Source: Bolinopsis microptera (taxonomy: Eukaryota; Ctenophora; Tentaculata; Lobata; Bolinopsidae). From it: a DNA stretch of 64,000 nt. Position numbers and translations under genes: made by a program. The notes under the pieces are model-generated. The model saw only the letters and a program-made list of their open reading frames with translations. It did not search any database and had not been told where the DNA came from. The DNA lies in NCBI RefSeq assembly GCF_026151205.1, contig NC_087078.1, positions 5,473,675 through 5,537,674 of the forward strand. Direction: 5' to 3'. Below are positions 1 through 11,401 of the stretch, one piece after another; the first letter of the stretch is position 1, and every line of letters begins with the position of its first letter.

Positions 1-498
1 CATCTGCACAGTTTTCCTTGTACTTAGCAGTAGGGTTAGAGTTCCAAGAAGTATAGAATGGTTACACTAGTCTCACACACTGAGAACAATCAGCTCTGGT
101 TGAAGCGACAGACATATGCAATCTTAATACAGAGGATTTGTTGAATTTAAATGCTATTGCCATCAAAATCGTATCTAGAAAAGTTAAATGGCTTGGTGGC
201 TCCTTACATTGGTTGCTTACAGGGCTTGTTATTGGAATATGGGACTTTAGCCAATTCTGAGATCCTCTGATCTGAAAAGGCTACCCCTGAATCTTATTTC
301 TGAGTCAAAATAAGAATGTGAGCTGTTGACAACCCTACAAATTTCCTATTTAGCTACCTGATGCTGACCACCCATCAAACTTTATTTGGATCCATGCCCA
401 TTCCAACTGCCCTATTTTTCTTTGCTCGTATCAATTTTTTTATAAGACTTTCACTTAGAAATTGTAACGTATCTACTAACGACTTTTTCATAGGAAAG
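1..498. other. region upstream of PSMB7, no gene recognised
   Basis: AT-rich sequence before the first coding exon of the proteasome gene. I see no conserved coding stretch, RNA gene or clear core promoter motif. It presumably contains the PSMB7 promoter and 5' UTR, but nothing in the sequence fixes a transcription start. Confidence 0.5.
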
Positions 499-3400
499 AT
501 GGTTTCTGTTGCAGTGGACCAGATGTTGATGGGGAAGAATGAACCCAAAGGATTTTCATTTGAAAATTGTCGAAGGTAAGCCATTGCATCATTCTGTCAA
601 TTTTTTTTATTGAAATCTTTCAAATCAGTCAATTACATACAAGTTTACACAATGAATTAGTTAAATATAATATTGTCCTCTAAGCATGGATTGTCAAAGT
701 TGAAATTGTCTCGGACAAAATGTATGTAACCAAAGGACCTGAGGGTCACCAAAACACAGATATTGAGTGCAAATGCAGCTCCTGCACAAGCATGGGCCCT
801 TAGAGTTCAGAAATATTTTATCTTTCAATATTGAGTTATAATATAGTGGATAAAAGTTCAAAATTCAGTCCAAATTAGCATACTTGTTTCATTTTAAAAT
901 CATATTGATTTTGAAAGACATGTGGTGAACCATCTTTTATATTTTTGAAATTTCAGAAATGCCTTCATGGCTAAACAAGGTGTGACCCTCCCAAAAGCTC
1001 GTAGTACTGGAACAACAATTGTTGGCGTGATATTCAATGTAAGTTTTACTTTGTAATTCCCACCGTGAATAAGAATATATAATACTGGTGAATTCTTTGA
1101 TGCTTGTAATTTTGAAATCTCACAACACATTAATTATGGCACTGTTTAGAATTTATAGTCACTTTCAAAATTCTATCTTTTCGGTTCAGTAGCTCATAGT
1201 TCAACCTTGATAGTTAATCTACAATGCTGCTATCAATTAGATCACAAAGGTTTTACAGACCCTGTCAGCAAATAACCCAAGTTATTATCAGGAAGGTGTT
1301 GTGTTGGGAGCAGATACTCGTGCCACTGGCGGCAGTATTGTATGTGATCTGAACTGCGAAAAGATCCATTATATCGCAGATAATGTCTACTGTTGTGGAG
1401 CTGGAACTGCAGCTGATACTGAGTTCACTACCAGGTTTAGTATTGTACTATTTGAGTAGTTTCAGTAGTATTTGAGTAGTTTGAGTATTTAAGATTGTTT
1501 GAGTCTCCTTTTGCTTAATGGTTAACCGATAGCAGTTGTGAACTTGCTGGATATTTATAATAGAACACTACATTAAAACATTATTACCGTTGACTGTATT
1601 ACGTTGTAATAATGATTGATGGTTATCTACCATGTGCATGCACATGGTTTGATATTTTTCTCTCCAATCTGTCCACTGGAAGTTAATTAATGCAACTATT
1701 TCAGGATGGTGTCATCTAAAATGGAGTTGCTAAAATTGAGAACAGGAAGAGAGGGCAGGGTTATCAGCGCCCTAAGGATGCTCAAACAGTATCTCTTCAG
1801 GTTTGTTACAGCCTTTACATCAATAACGACAGTTCATAAAACGTACTTAACCCTGTAAAACTTTAATCTTTTTAATTTGTTTTGCAACAAAGCATTTACC
1901 ACTTTATATTTGTAGAAATAATCCATTGACAACATCTTCACCAAATTTTGCCAGTTATCAACCATGAACCTTGCAGATATCAAGGTCAAGTAAGTGCTGC
2001 TCTAGTCCTAGGAGGTGTGGATGTAACAGGTCCTGCCCTCTACACAGTGTATCCACATGGTTCTACTGACAAGCTTCCTTACGTAACTATGGGCTCTGGA
2101 TCCCTTGCTGCTATGAGTGTGTTCGAGGACGGATACAAACTTGGCATGAATGTTAGCGTAAACCAATTTGTTTACCCATTTTGATTATTTAGTAACTTTT
2201 TGTGTGTTATTTTTAGTTTATTATTTATTTTACCTCGTGTGTTTAACAGATCTTAATTTAAATATTATGGCGAGATGAGTTATTTAATCGTTGTAATATT
2301 ACGTTCAATTATTTACTTATCTTCCTGATATTGGCAGTGAAACTGGTTTTGTTAACACATTATGTACACCATTACATGTAACTTTCTTATGTATGTGCAT
2401 TGTGCATTTGGGTAAAATGTACCAAAATGTTTAATCACATTTTGTCTCTAGTATCTTAAACTCTGTAATAACCGATATTTATCTTCATACTTTTTTAATT
2501 ACTTTGATATTGGTCATAAAAAGAAGTTTAAACCCATTGCAGGAAGAGGACGCCAAGAAGCTGGTTCGTGACGCTATACGAGCGGGTATTGTAAACGATC
2601 TGGGGTCTGGAAGTAACGTTGATATCACTGTTATCAAGAAAGGGAGTGTTCAGCAGTTCAGACCTTACGAAGTTATCTGCAAAAAATCTGAAAGGTAACT
2701 TAATTGTTTAGACTACTTCTTCAAAAACCTTCTAAAAACTTTCAGATTCGTCAGTGATAGTCGGCCAAAGTATACAACTAATTTAAGTATCTATATCCGG
2801 GTGTGGCTTATTATTATAAGATGAATGCCGTTATACTAAGAATGCCAGGCAATCTGCCAGCCAAACGGAGCCGTTCTACAATATATTTTTCTATATCAAG
2901 TTACTGCGTTATCATCAGCTCATTTCGTTGTTATTGAATTTCTGACCGAGTTTATTTTCTTCGATTGTGTGCTTAACACGAATGTTTAGATAACTTTTGT
3001 TTTTGCGTACAATGAAGTGACAATTTTTCTAAATATTCTCAAATAATTATCATTTTTGTACAAATATTGTAGATATTATATAATTAACCCTAACTTAGAA
3101 CAGTGTCATCATCATTAATTAATCTCGGCTAGATCTTTAAAAGACAGATTCATAACATCAGAATTGTTAAACTCCCTGCCAGTCAGCCCTCTCAGTATCT
3201 CTATCAACTCTACAGTCATCAGAGAGTCAAGACCAAACTCGATAAGTTTTCTGTTCTGGTCCGTTACCATGTTAACTCCCAAAAGTTTCTTTGTTTGTTT
3301 GATAAGGACACTTTCTTCTGCCATCCCATTCTCAGTCACATGTCTGCTGACTTGCTGTATTTTAGGAGATCCCCTCCAGATGGCTACTATCTCGTAATCA

Positions 3401-6400
3401 CTATTTGAGATAACATTCCAATCGGATGGAGGTCCGGTAGGCTGAATGTTGAAGAACAGAGACATTTCAGTGATATTATCGTTTGTCTCGATGACTATAA
3501 TCTGCTGCAAACAGGCCTGGTAGTTATTTGTATTAAGTGATGAGGAGCACTCCTTCACTGCAGTAGTCCTAACCAAGGACCCAGACAACATCAGAAAACC
3601 ATTGTAGATTACTTCTATTTTGTTTTGCAGAATGAAAACATCTACAAAGTTGTTTGAAGATCGCTTAGGGCTGGATTTCAGCTTCTCTCCGCTGAGAATG
3701 AAAGCTTTATCATCATCAATTTGAGCTAACTTGCTCATTACATCGAGCATCATTTCGCTCCCACTTATAATCTCGTTTAGATCAAATCTGGAAACATCCA
3801 AAGAGAAATGACTCAAAGTGTGAGGTTGTTCTTGTAGCGTTGGTGTGCCCAGAACAGGAAAATGTTCCTGCTCTGGCACATACCAGCTCTGCGAAGTATC
3901 CCAACTCAGTAGACTCCCCGTATTCAGCTCCTCCTCCTCCTCCTCTCCCAGGATACTGAGATCTAGACTACTGTTAATCAGGTGGATCTGTTTCAGTGCT
4001 TTTACCAGTTGGTGCTGCTGTTCTCTCAAACAGAGTGGTATACAGGTCACACCAGGGATGTCGTGTTCTAATCCTCTACAGAACATAGGATGTGGAGAGA
4101 GCTCTAGAACCACTGCATCTGTGGGGATTCTGCTGATGTAGGTGTCATAAAACCTGACTTGCTCTGTCATGTTGGTCACGAAATAGTCTGCGTCAATCTG
4201 GAACATTCCCTGCTGAGAGGTGCTGTAGAAGTTTGACGGTGGAGATAAGGAAGTTGGAAATATGTTATCTAGACTCTCCTTGTAGAATGCTGAAACAGGC
4301 AGCATGTGCCTGGAATGGAATGCTTTGTTATGTGTCTTCAACAAAGTGCATCTCACGTCCCCTTTTTCTAACTTTAACCTTGCTTTCTCCACCTCTTGCT
4401 GATCTCCTGAGATAACAAAAGATTTAGAGCTGTTCAAACAAGCCAGATCCACATGAAAACTACTAAGTTTTCTTCCAATCCAGCCTCTGATATCTGGCAT
4501 CTTAGCTGGGAGTGTGACTGCTAACATTGCACCCTCAGCGCTTTTATCAACAGATGAAGCCCTGTGTACAGCGCAGTTCACTGCTTGTTCCCGGGTTATG
4601 GTTCCTGCTGCGTACAGGGCACCTATCTCCCCGAAACTATGCCCTATAATTCCTTCTAACTTTACTCCCAGCTCCTTCAACAGATCTATGTGTGCGATTT
4701 GAAACGTCAGCAACGACACCAGCATATCATAAACACTGCCACTGATTTGCGCGTCGCTGCAACTATTCAATATCTTCTTAGTTGCGGTGACTGAAGAACT
4801 GTAGCCTGGTATTTTCATGAGACTTTGCCCCATCCTCTCCCAATTAGCCCCCACCCCTCCGACTACTAACCAAAGTGGTCTACTTTGTGTGGTACCTGTT
4901 TCCGTCGTGTCAGACAGATAATCATAAACTCCCCTCGCAGAACCAGACCTAAATCTCATATTTAGGTTATCGTATAAACGAGCCTTGTGAGAAGAGTTGC
5001 GGTAGTAGTGCATGATGTTCTGTACTGTGACACTGTTGTGAGCTGCAACTGCTAGATATCTGGGTACCCCGCTAGGAACGTGCTCTGAAACAGCTCCTTC
5101 ATACTTGATGATGCAGTAAGAACCCGTCAGTCCACAAGCTGTGATGAATGTAGCTGGGATTGTGGCAGCTTTTTGGAACACAGCAAGAAGTAGTGTCGTG
5201 AAGCCAGCTACTGGACCAAGATCACCAAACCTTGCAATCGTGCCATGCAGCTGGTATTCAAATGGACTCTTATGAGTCATACCCTCCAGCAATGTTTCCT
5301 CCATGTGACCAATGTTTCTGTTCCAACTATTATCACCGAGCACCTGAACCGGATCTAATCCCTCTCCATTCTGATTACTATCAGCTACTGTCCTCCAAAT
5401 AGATTCCATCCCTCTCGCTACCTCACCATCATTACTTGACCCAACAAACATTAACCAGGTATTCTCGATAGTTCCATACACTTTAGTCGCCTGCCCTCGT
5501 TTAGCGATGACAATAATTCCCCCACCCTCACACCTCTCAATCTCCGGATCCATTATCTTCACCACTCTGGTGTAGCTAGCCTTGATGTTGAGCTCTATAG
5601 CACCTACAATCACCACATCACATCTCCCATCACGTATCAGAGATACTGCGTTGTGGACAGCTACCAGGCTGTTCCCGCTTGCTACTGTGTAACTAGGTCC
5701 TGTTAGGTTACACTCAAATGATATCCTGTTAGCTATCATGGCCCTGCAGCCCCCTAGAACACCGTAGCCAGAGAGAGCAGGAATGTCGTAACCTACTGAT
5801 TCCCCGAAGTCACTGACCTCACATGAGACCACGCACCCGATGACAGGCTTGTTCCCCTGCGCAGTGTTGAGAGTTGGCGTAAGGTTTATTCCAGCATCAC
5901 ACAGTGCCTCTCGTGCGCAATGTAGCAGGATCCTAATCTGGGGGTCACAGTTCTCAGCCTGGTGTGCGTGTACGCAGAACTGTGATGTGTCTAGTTCATC
6001 TTTTGCTATAACCCTTGGATAGATCAACTTACCATCGGGCACTTTGGCAAACTCTGCAAACCGCTGAGCGTTATCAAGTCCAGGGAATCGACAGGCAACT
6101 CCTGCTATAACAATCTCTGAATCCATGGACTTGCCTAACGGATAACTTACAGAAAACAAAACACTGCACTGTTAACTGTCGGCTTTTTGAAGGATTTCCT
6201 TTGGTGTCCTATAAGTATGTTGTTAGAGATGAGGTGAGGTCTGCGCTAAGTCACCTATCACGTGACACCTCCAGCTCTCTAACCTAGCCTTCTCATCTCC
6301 AACACTTGGAACAATAGTATCAGTGATATGACACAAGATAGCTCCTAATCGTCAAATTTGTCTAGCACTTTTTCTCTGGATACGGAACAACAGCTACCCG

Positions 6401-6906
6401 TGTAATAACCAAATATCCCGGCGCGGCTCCCTTGTGTCTTGCAACTCTTATATATAATTAGCTAAACCAGGGGTTTATGAGAGGGGGATGTTAAGATGAG
6501 GGATTTAAACACAGAATTAGGGTTATGATACTTTTAAGCGGGGGTCTGTGTCTCAGTTGGAGGTAGCACTAACTCTCAGGGTAATACAACTCACTCGCCC
6601 TCCCTTACAACTGAGTACAATGACGTCATAATCACTGTCATGATCAGTAATTAATGGGACCCGTTTTTAATTAAGCATTAAGTTTAGCTTTGGTAGATTG
6701 TATGAGCAAAGGACGTATGAAATAGCAACGAATCACAACTTAATCCATAATTTAATTTATTTTAACAGTTAAAATTAATCAATATAATTTGCAGACAAGG
6801 AGACTACACTTTCCCCATTGGAACCACTGTGGTAACAAGCTCTCATGAAATGGTCCCGTTCTCAGCCCTCAAGGTCACTGATGAAGAGGTCATGGAGATC
6901 TCTTAA
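499..6906 (+). CDS. PSMB7: 20S proteasome subunit beta type-7 (beta-2), seven exons
   Basis: Exons 499-575, 957-1038, 1292-1434, 1705-1800, 1977-2151, 2543-2694 and 6795-6906, all with GT-AG borders and matching phases, give 278 aa (human PSMB7 is 277 aa). This is the trypsin-like catalytic subunit of the 20S core. Residues 1-44 are the propeptide, with the family motif [11 protein letters not shown]. Cleavage before Thr45 would give a mature N-terminus TTIVGV. In mature numbering the catalytic set Thr1, Asp17 (GADTRATGG) and Lys33 ([10 protein letters not shown]) is complete. The body [16 protein letters not shown] and the C-terminal extension with FPIGTTVV are typical of beta-2. The last intron (2695-6794, 4.1 kb) is far longer than the others because it holds a complete antisense gene. 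The start was chosen as the Met that opens the propeptide exon. Identification is secure. Confidence 0.97.
3115..6159 (-). CDS. intronless fatty-acid-synthase-like protein, dead KS + MAT + ACP
   Basis: Single 1014-aa reading frame, antisense within PSMB7 intron 6. Order: ketosynthase-like region (about 12-365), malonyl/acetyltransferase (about 428-720), linker resembling the start of the FAS dehydratase, and a C-terminal acyl carrier protein (about 945-1014). It aligns by eye with animal type [24 protein letters not shown] in the KS, GHSFGEI around Ser508, AFHSRHM with His615, Arg533 where FAS binds the malonyl carboxylate, and [11 protein letters not shown] with Ser979 as the phosphopantetheine site. 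The KS is catalytically empty: the nucleophile region reads [11 protein letters not shown] (Ser161 in place of Cys), the EAHGTGT histidine region is replaced, and the final K/GH region reads [12 protein letters not shown]. No ketoreductase, enoylreductase or thioesterase is present. Met12 is an equally good start because the KS fold begins there. The protein could load malonyl or acyl groups on its own ACP, or be regulatory. The lack of introns suggests a retrocopy; this is inferred. Confidence 0.9.
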   Translation of the reverse strand: MFSVSYPLGKSMDSEIVIAGVACRFPGLDNAQRFAEFAKVPDGKLIYPRVIAKDELDTSQFCVHAHQAENCDPQIRILLHCAREALCDAGINLTPTLNTAQGNKPVIGCVVSCEVSDFGESVGYDIPALSGYGVLGGCRAMIANRISFECNLTGPSYTVASGNSLVAVHNAVSLIRDGRCDVVIVGAIELNIKASYTRVVKIMDPEIERCEGGGIIVIAKRGQATKVYGTIENTWLMFVGSSNDGEVARGMESIWRTVADSNQNGEGLDPVQVLGDNSWNRNIGHMEETLLEGMTHKSPFEYQLHGTIARFGDLGPVAGFTTLLLAVFQKAATIPATFITACGLTGSYCIIKYEGAVSEHVPSGVPRYLAVAAHNSVTVQNIMHYYRNSSHKARLYDNLNMRFRSGSARGVYDYLSDTTETGTTQSRPLWLVVGGVGANWERMGQSLMKIPGYSSSVTATKKILNSCSDAQISGSVYDMLVSLLTFQIAHIDLLKELGVKLEGIIGHSFGEIGALYAAGTITREQAVNCAVHRASSVDKSAEGAMLAVTLPAKMPDIRGWIGRKLSSFHVDLACLNSSKSFVISGDQQEVEKARLKLEKGDVRCTLLKTHNKAFHSRHMLPVSAFYKESLDNIFPTSLSPPSNFYSTSQQGMFQIDADYFVTNMTEQVRFYDTYISRIPTDAVVLELSPHPMFCRGLEHDIPGVTCIPLCLREQQHQLVKALKQIHLINSSLDLSILGEEEEEELNTGSLLSWDTSQSWYVPEQEHFPVLGTPTLQEQPHTLSHFSLDVSRFDLNEIISGSEMMLDVMSKLAQIDDDKAFILSGEKLKSSPKRSSNNFVDVFILQNKIEVIYNGFLMLSGSLVRTTAVKECSSSLNTNNYQACLQQIIVIETNDNITEMSLFFNIQPTGPPSDWNVISNSDYEIVAIWRGSPKIQQVSRHVTENGMAEESVLIKQTKKLLGVNMVTDQNRKLIEFGLDSLMTVELIEILRGLTGREFNNSDVMNLSFKDLAEIN
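6160..6794. other. 3' part of PSMB7 intron 6, upstream of the FAS-like gene
   Basis: About 630 bp between the start codon of the antisense FAS-like gene and PSMB7 exon 7. It must contain the FAS-like promoter if that gene has its own. I see no exon and no clear core promoter element. Confidence 0.4.
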
Positions 6907-7352
6907 TTTATCACATATTTAAACCCAGCTCTGACGTACATTGGATCGCACAGTGACATTTAACTCTTGGTTTTCATATTATAGGGTTTCATGGTTTTTG
7001 TTTGGAAATGATGTTGGAAACTTTGGCTGAAGTTGTTAGAGGTATATTTGTTATATGAGGGTTGATTTGTAATAGCCCGAGCTGTAGGAGTTTAGATTAT
7101 AGATAAGACAATGTAAACAAGGGCTGGATCTCTTGTCGAGTTGCTATTAAAATGGAATGTAAAAGTATTTCTATTGAAATCTATTATGGTATGTGCTTTT
7201 GTACAATCTATATAATATAATCTTGAACGTGATATTTGTGATATCCAGGTTTAGACCATCATTTCTTGATGATACATCGTCATCATCACCCTTTACTCGA
7301 TCAAAATTCGATTTTTAAATCGTAAAATTGAAGGTAAAATTTGACAACAGTC

Positions 7353-7473
7353 CTAGTAGGCCTCATGTAGCCGGTGGGCCCGACATGATACGACATATCT
7401 CGACACGTCGGCGCGGGGTTTGTCAGGGTTTGTCGGGATTTGTCGAGCCTGGAGGCTACATGGGGCCTCCTAG
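7353..7473. repeat. 121-bp inverted-repeat element (MITE-like)
   Basis: The left end CTAGTAGGCCTCATGTAGCC and the reverse complement of the right end, CTAGGAGGCCCCATGTAGCC, match at 18 of 20 positions. The centre is GC-rich and repeats GGGTTTGTC-like units. No coding capacity. It lies between PSMB7 and the next gene; the rest of 6907-7601 shows nothing else. I could not see a clear target-site duplication. Confidence 0.6.
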
Positions 7474-7601
7474 TCAGTAATTAACTTATAAGTCAAGCTA
7501 TGTTTATCAAAACTTCTGATAATAATTATCTGCTATAAAATATTAGTAACATAACTAACTAATCCAGATATTAACAATATGTAATGAACTGAAAAGTAAG
7601 G

Positions 7602-8796
7602 ATGCCTAAGAAACTAAAGCTTGGCGTCTCTGCAGCATGGTCTTCAGACTCCTCGGGTTGGGGAGTGCCTTCTTCAACCGTTCCCACCGGTTCGTAAACG
7701 ACTTTAAGATTTACTGTTACATGGCGTATTAACTGTCCAAAATATCTTGATTATAAAATTTGCTTGTGTAGCCCCCCGCCCCCCCCCCCCCCCCCCCCCC
7801 CCCCCAATCCTCACTATTTATGCACTTGTTTTGTTATAGTGTAACATTTCAGATAACTGGGGTGGATGGGCTGACACGTGGGGTAACTCGTCAGGAGATA
7901 TCTGGGACAGTGTAGCTTCAGAGCCTGCTGCTGCTGACCCGCCCCCTGATTGGGGTTATGACGACGGCTGGTCTGGCCCTGCGCCAGATTTCCAGGCTAT
8001 GGATCTTTTTCCGTCTTTAGCCGCGAACAAGCAGGGTCCAAAACGTGGGAAAGGATTCGGCAGTCAGCCCCAAAGGCCGAAACCTGCAGACTTTTCAGCT
8101 GTGCTTGGAACTAAAGTTAGTAAGGATCGTAGTGGTGACAAAGGGATGAGCGGCAGACAGAGAAACAGAACTGACAGTCAGGACGGGAAGAGCTGGATCC
8201 AAAACAGCGTTGACATAAATAAAAACCGGTCTTCTCTAGAAAAGCCTATCAGTTCAAATAATTCTATCAGTCAACCCCAATCTATCTCTTATCTAAAGCA
8301 GGCTACAAAGCAGCCTACCCAATCTTTAGAAGATATTCTTTATACTCCCAAGCAGGAACCTGCCCCTTGGGGACCCCCTCCTAAAGTAGTCAATAAACCT
8401 AAACCTCAGTCGGTCAAAGATGTATCGAATAATCCTCAAAATACCGGTAAACCTTTGTCAGTGAACACTGATGTGGATTCAGGGAAACATGATACAAATT
8501 CAAATGTAATGCGTCCAATGAAACCTTGGTTTTTGGAGGAGCCTCCAATTTCAACTGACAGTATTTTCAACAGTTCATCAAATGTGAAATCGGATGTATC
8601 AAAATCACCAGTGCAAGAACAGGTTGTTCAAAAATCGAACACGGTCGTAAAACCTCAAGCTGAAGCGACCCCAGTTGCAGCTAAAAAACCAATTTACAAT
8701 CAGTTGCGAGAACAGTTGCAAAAGGTTAGCAGCTTAGGAAAGCCTCTGGTTTACATTATTCAGAATGGTAATATTACTGTGGAATTTGCTGATTGA
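7602..8796 (+). CDS. two-exon low-complexity protein of unknown function
   Basis: Exons 7602-7689 and 7853-8796 with phase-1 GT-AG borders give 343 aa. I do not recognise the family. The N-terminus is rich in Trp-Gly and acidic/Ser residues (for example DNWGGWADTWGNSSGDIWDS), followed by DLFPSLAANKQGPKRGKGFG and a long Ser/Lys/Pro/Gln-rich, probably disordered middle. The last 35 residues (NQLREQLQKVSSLGKPLVYI and on) look like a short ordered helix-strand tail. There is no signal peptide or membrane segment. The WG-rich head followed by a basic patch resembles adaptor or RNA-associated proteins, but that is only a resemblance. The start ATG follows an in-frame stop closely and opens the only compatible upstream exon. 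The intron contains a 34-nt C run with one G. Confidence 0.75.
7772..7805. repeat. poly-C tract
   Basis: A run of C interrupted by one G, in the single intron of the preceding gene, about 48 nt before the splice acceptor. Length may be unreliable in assembly. Confidence 0.9.
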
Positions 8797-9341
8797 TAAA
8801 ACAGAGAGTTGTTTTGACAATTATTCTGTGATCATTGCTATTTTCTTCTGCAACTTGCCAGCTGTGTAAAGTTTTCATTGATATTTTGCAGAGCTTTTAA
8901 ATTGCGCCAAACCATACGATTTTATGTAATAACCCCAAAATACCCATTTTACCTCAAATTCCCATTTTGGGGTTGGACACCCCCCAATAATACATTTTGT
9001 TTTCTTTCCGTGACCGGATTTTAAAACTTCATAATACAATGACGTGAGATAAAAAATTGCGAAACGATTGTCATTGGGTTTTAAAAAAATTGTAAAGTGA
9101 ATTCTCATTTTGGGAGCCATAGTTTCTGTTTGTTTAATAATTTATTTTTTAATTGTTTTTCTATGAACAGTAGTGTCGTTTGAACTACCTCGTATGAATT
9201 GACTGTATATAATTATCATTACAAAGAACCCATTCTGCTTCCAGTGACTGCTAAAGTTTATGTGGACAAGTTTTTGATGTTCAGTCCTTTATTATGAAAT
9301 CTTAAATTTCAAATGAATGAGTTTGAATTATTTATACAGAA
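8797..9341. other. intergenic region with a possible degraded G-run element end
   Basis: No gene seen. On the minus strand around 8975-8997 the sequence reads GGGGGGTGTCCAACCCC, which begins like the G-run + TGTC termini of the two large elements described elsewhere in this window. No partner end or duplication is visible, so it is at most a remnant. The unit CCCATTTT recurs around 8940-8970. Confidence 0.3.
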
Positions 9342-10996
9342 ATGTCGAGTGATTGGCAAACACAGGACACAGTCCTTTCCAGAAAATCAACTGCAAAAGA
9401 CAGAAAATCTACTTCAGTGAGTGCTATTTTCTTATTTTTTCATATGCTTTTTTTGAGAAAAATCCTAACCGTGAAATTCATTTCTTTTCATTTCCTGAAT
9501 AATAGCTTTTATAGATCTCATTAATCTTGAGTTGAACGCATTTGATTAATTTGTATTATCATAACACCATTAATGATAACCTTATTCTCAGGCCGTAAAC
9601 AAAGCTGCAAGGTCTGGCAATGTCGCTGTTGATAAAAAATGTTAGTTAAATCAAATGGGCGAGGGTCTAATTCTAAATCAGTGGACGTTATTTCAATTTT
9701 TAAATCAGCACATCTTAAATATAAACTTTGTGTGTTCCTTCAGACGGGGGTGGTGGTAACCAGCAGAGGACAGTACAGAAAAACACAGCAAACTTGGACC
9801 GAGAAACCGAAGAGCTAAAACGTGGGTTTGTGTTTCAACGAATTTCCTTCCAAAAATGTCTTAAGACTTAATACCTGAAAATTGTTCACTGACTCCAGAG
9901 GTCATACGCTATTACCGCTGTAAAAGATAAATGATGTTCTCAACCCGCTCTTGATTTATTATCACTGATCACCCCTGAATTACCTTTTTGGGACACCAGC
10001 ACCTCGTACTTTTAATTTTCTTAATTTCACAATTTCACATTATATGAACGGTAAACTTTAACAGATGAAGGAGTGACCAAAGATTTCAGTAAACATCTGA
10101 GAGAAGCGAGAACTGCTAAGGGATGGACTCAGAAAGATATGGCCCAGGTTTGCTGCTATATTTGGGGTAATTTCTGTGCGTTGTGTCCGAACAGTGATCT
10201 TTTAAAGGGGCACTGAAGGTCGGTCACGCAATACACTGACTGCTGACAATATTCGACCCACGATAGCAAAGTGGCGCAGCCCCCACTGCTTTTGAAAAAT
10301 TTTAACTACTAAGCTTATTAACAGTACTGTGATTGGCAAACTTTAGCACAGTAAATTTATAAGTGTGGCCAATAATGTTTTGGAAAATTGCTGAAAAGCC
10401 CTACCGAGTTCGTCGGCGGCACCCGGGCACCGACATTTTCATAGAGCAAGGATTCGCTTCAAACATTTGTGTATGTTTTCGCGCGCGCCTGTCACGTACC
10501 ACCATATTAAAAGGTCTTTGTTTTTAACGAATGACTGTCATGAATGGATATTTATTATGAAGGATGTGTTTGTTTGTTTATAGAACCCGTCCCCAATCTC
10601 GTATTGGAAAATGACTAAACTCAATTCTGAGTGTGAATACGGGTGGTACTATTTATATTAAGCGTTGTTTTTTTTCAGAGAATTAACGAGAAGCCTCAAA
10701 TAATTCAAGAGTACGAAACTGGTAAGGGTCTACCCAACAACCAAGTCCAAAGCAAGATGGAGCGATGTCTTGGTAAGCTTAATAATTTTCAATTATCATC
10801 CTTATTTATGCTACTTTGTAAAGATTTACCGATCATCCCCATCCATATTTCTATCATCCATATTTTTTTACTTCAAACCGTTCAAAATTAAACCTTTTGT
10901 GTCGAGTCTTGATAGCTATTTTGTACAGGAGTCCACCTGAGAGGTAAGGATGCCGGTCAACCACTACAACCAAGAGGAAAGAAGAACAAAACTTAA
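9342..10996 (+). CDS. EDF1: EDF1 / multiprotein bridging factor 1 (MBF1), six exons
   Basis: Exons 9342-9416, 9592-9640, 9744-9821, 10065-10147, 10679-10772 and 10929-10996 join in phase to 148 aa, the same length as human EDF1. MBF1 is a conserved coactivator that bridges TBP to regulators and also binds stalled or collided ribosomes. The N-terminal MBF1 domain starts MSSDWQTQDTVLSRK and continues AVNKAARSGNVAVDKKYGGG. The Cro/C1-type helix-turn-helix spans about residues 77-132: LREARTAKGWTQKDMAQRIN and EYETGKGLPNNQVQSKMERC. The C-terminus is basic (QPRGKKNKT). All residues I would expect are present and there are no breaks. It sits between the unknown WG-rich gene and the hnRNP U-like gene, all on the same strand. 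Confidence 0.97.
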
Positions 10997-11401
10997 AACA
11001 CGGCTCTCGCTCAGTGATCCAGTTTTCTCTTGGTTACTCGGTTGTGGTTAATTTCTTGTTTTTTGGCTCGTTTGATAAAAAGACCTTCAAATTTATAGCA
11101 TTGGGGCCCAGTGATAGGGCTGAAAGTACAAACTTGTTTTCCATTTTATGTAACCTTATTTATTCGAGCCTTTAGAGTTTAGACATCTTGATTGTAAACA
11201 GCTTTCTTACTTTGAGTTTTACTTCACAGGGCTATAACTTTTAATTCTTCTGAAATTTAAATTTAAAAACGCCTGAACTGCCGTTGTTATCATCGCTTTA
11301 CATCTTCTGCAGGAAGTCTTGAAAATATATCATATTATTAGAATCTAGACCGTAGAAGCAAATTACCATTTGAATTAATCCCTTAACTTATCAAGTAGTC
11401 C
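10997..11401. other. EDF1 to hnRNP U-like intergenic region
   Basis: About 400 bp, AT-rich, with no recognisable exon. It contains the EDF1 3' end and the promoter of the following gene. There is no SAP-domain coding sequence here, so the hnRNP U-like protein appears to lack that domain unless an exon lies further upstream. Confidence 0.5.

Noticed and set aside
10200-10520. Possible element in EDF1 intron 4 (GGGGCACTGAAGG start, GC-rich CACCCGGGCACC)
   Set aside because: No matching inverse end or duplication could be found, so I do not call an element.
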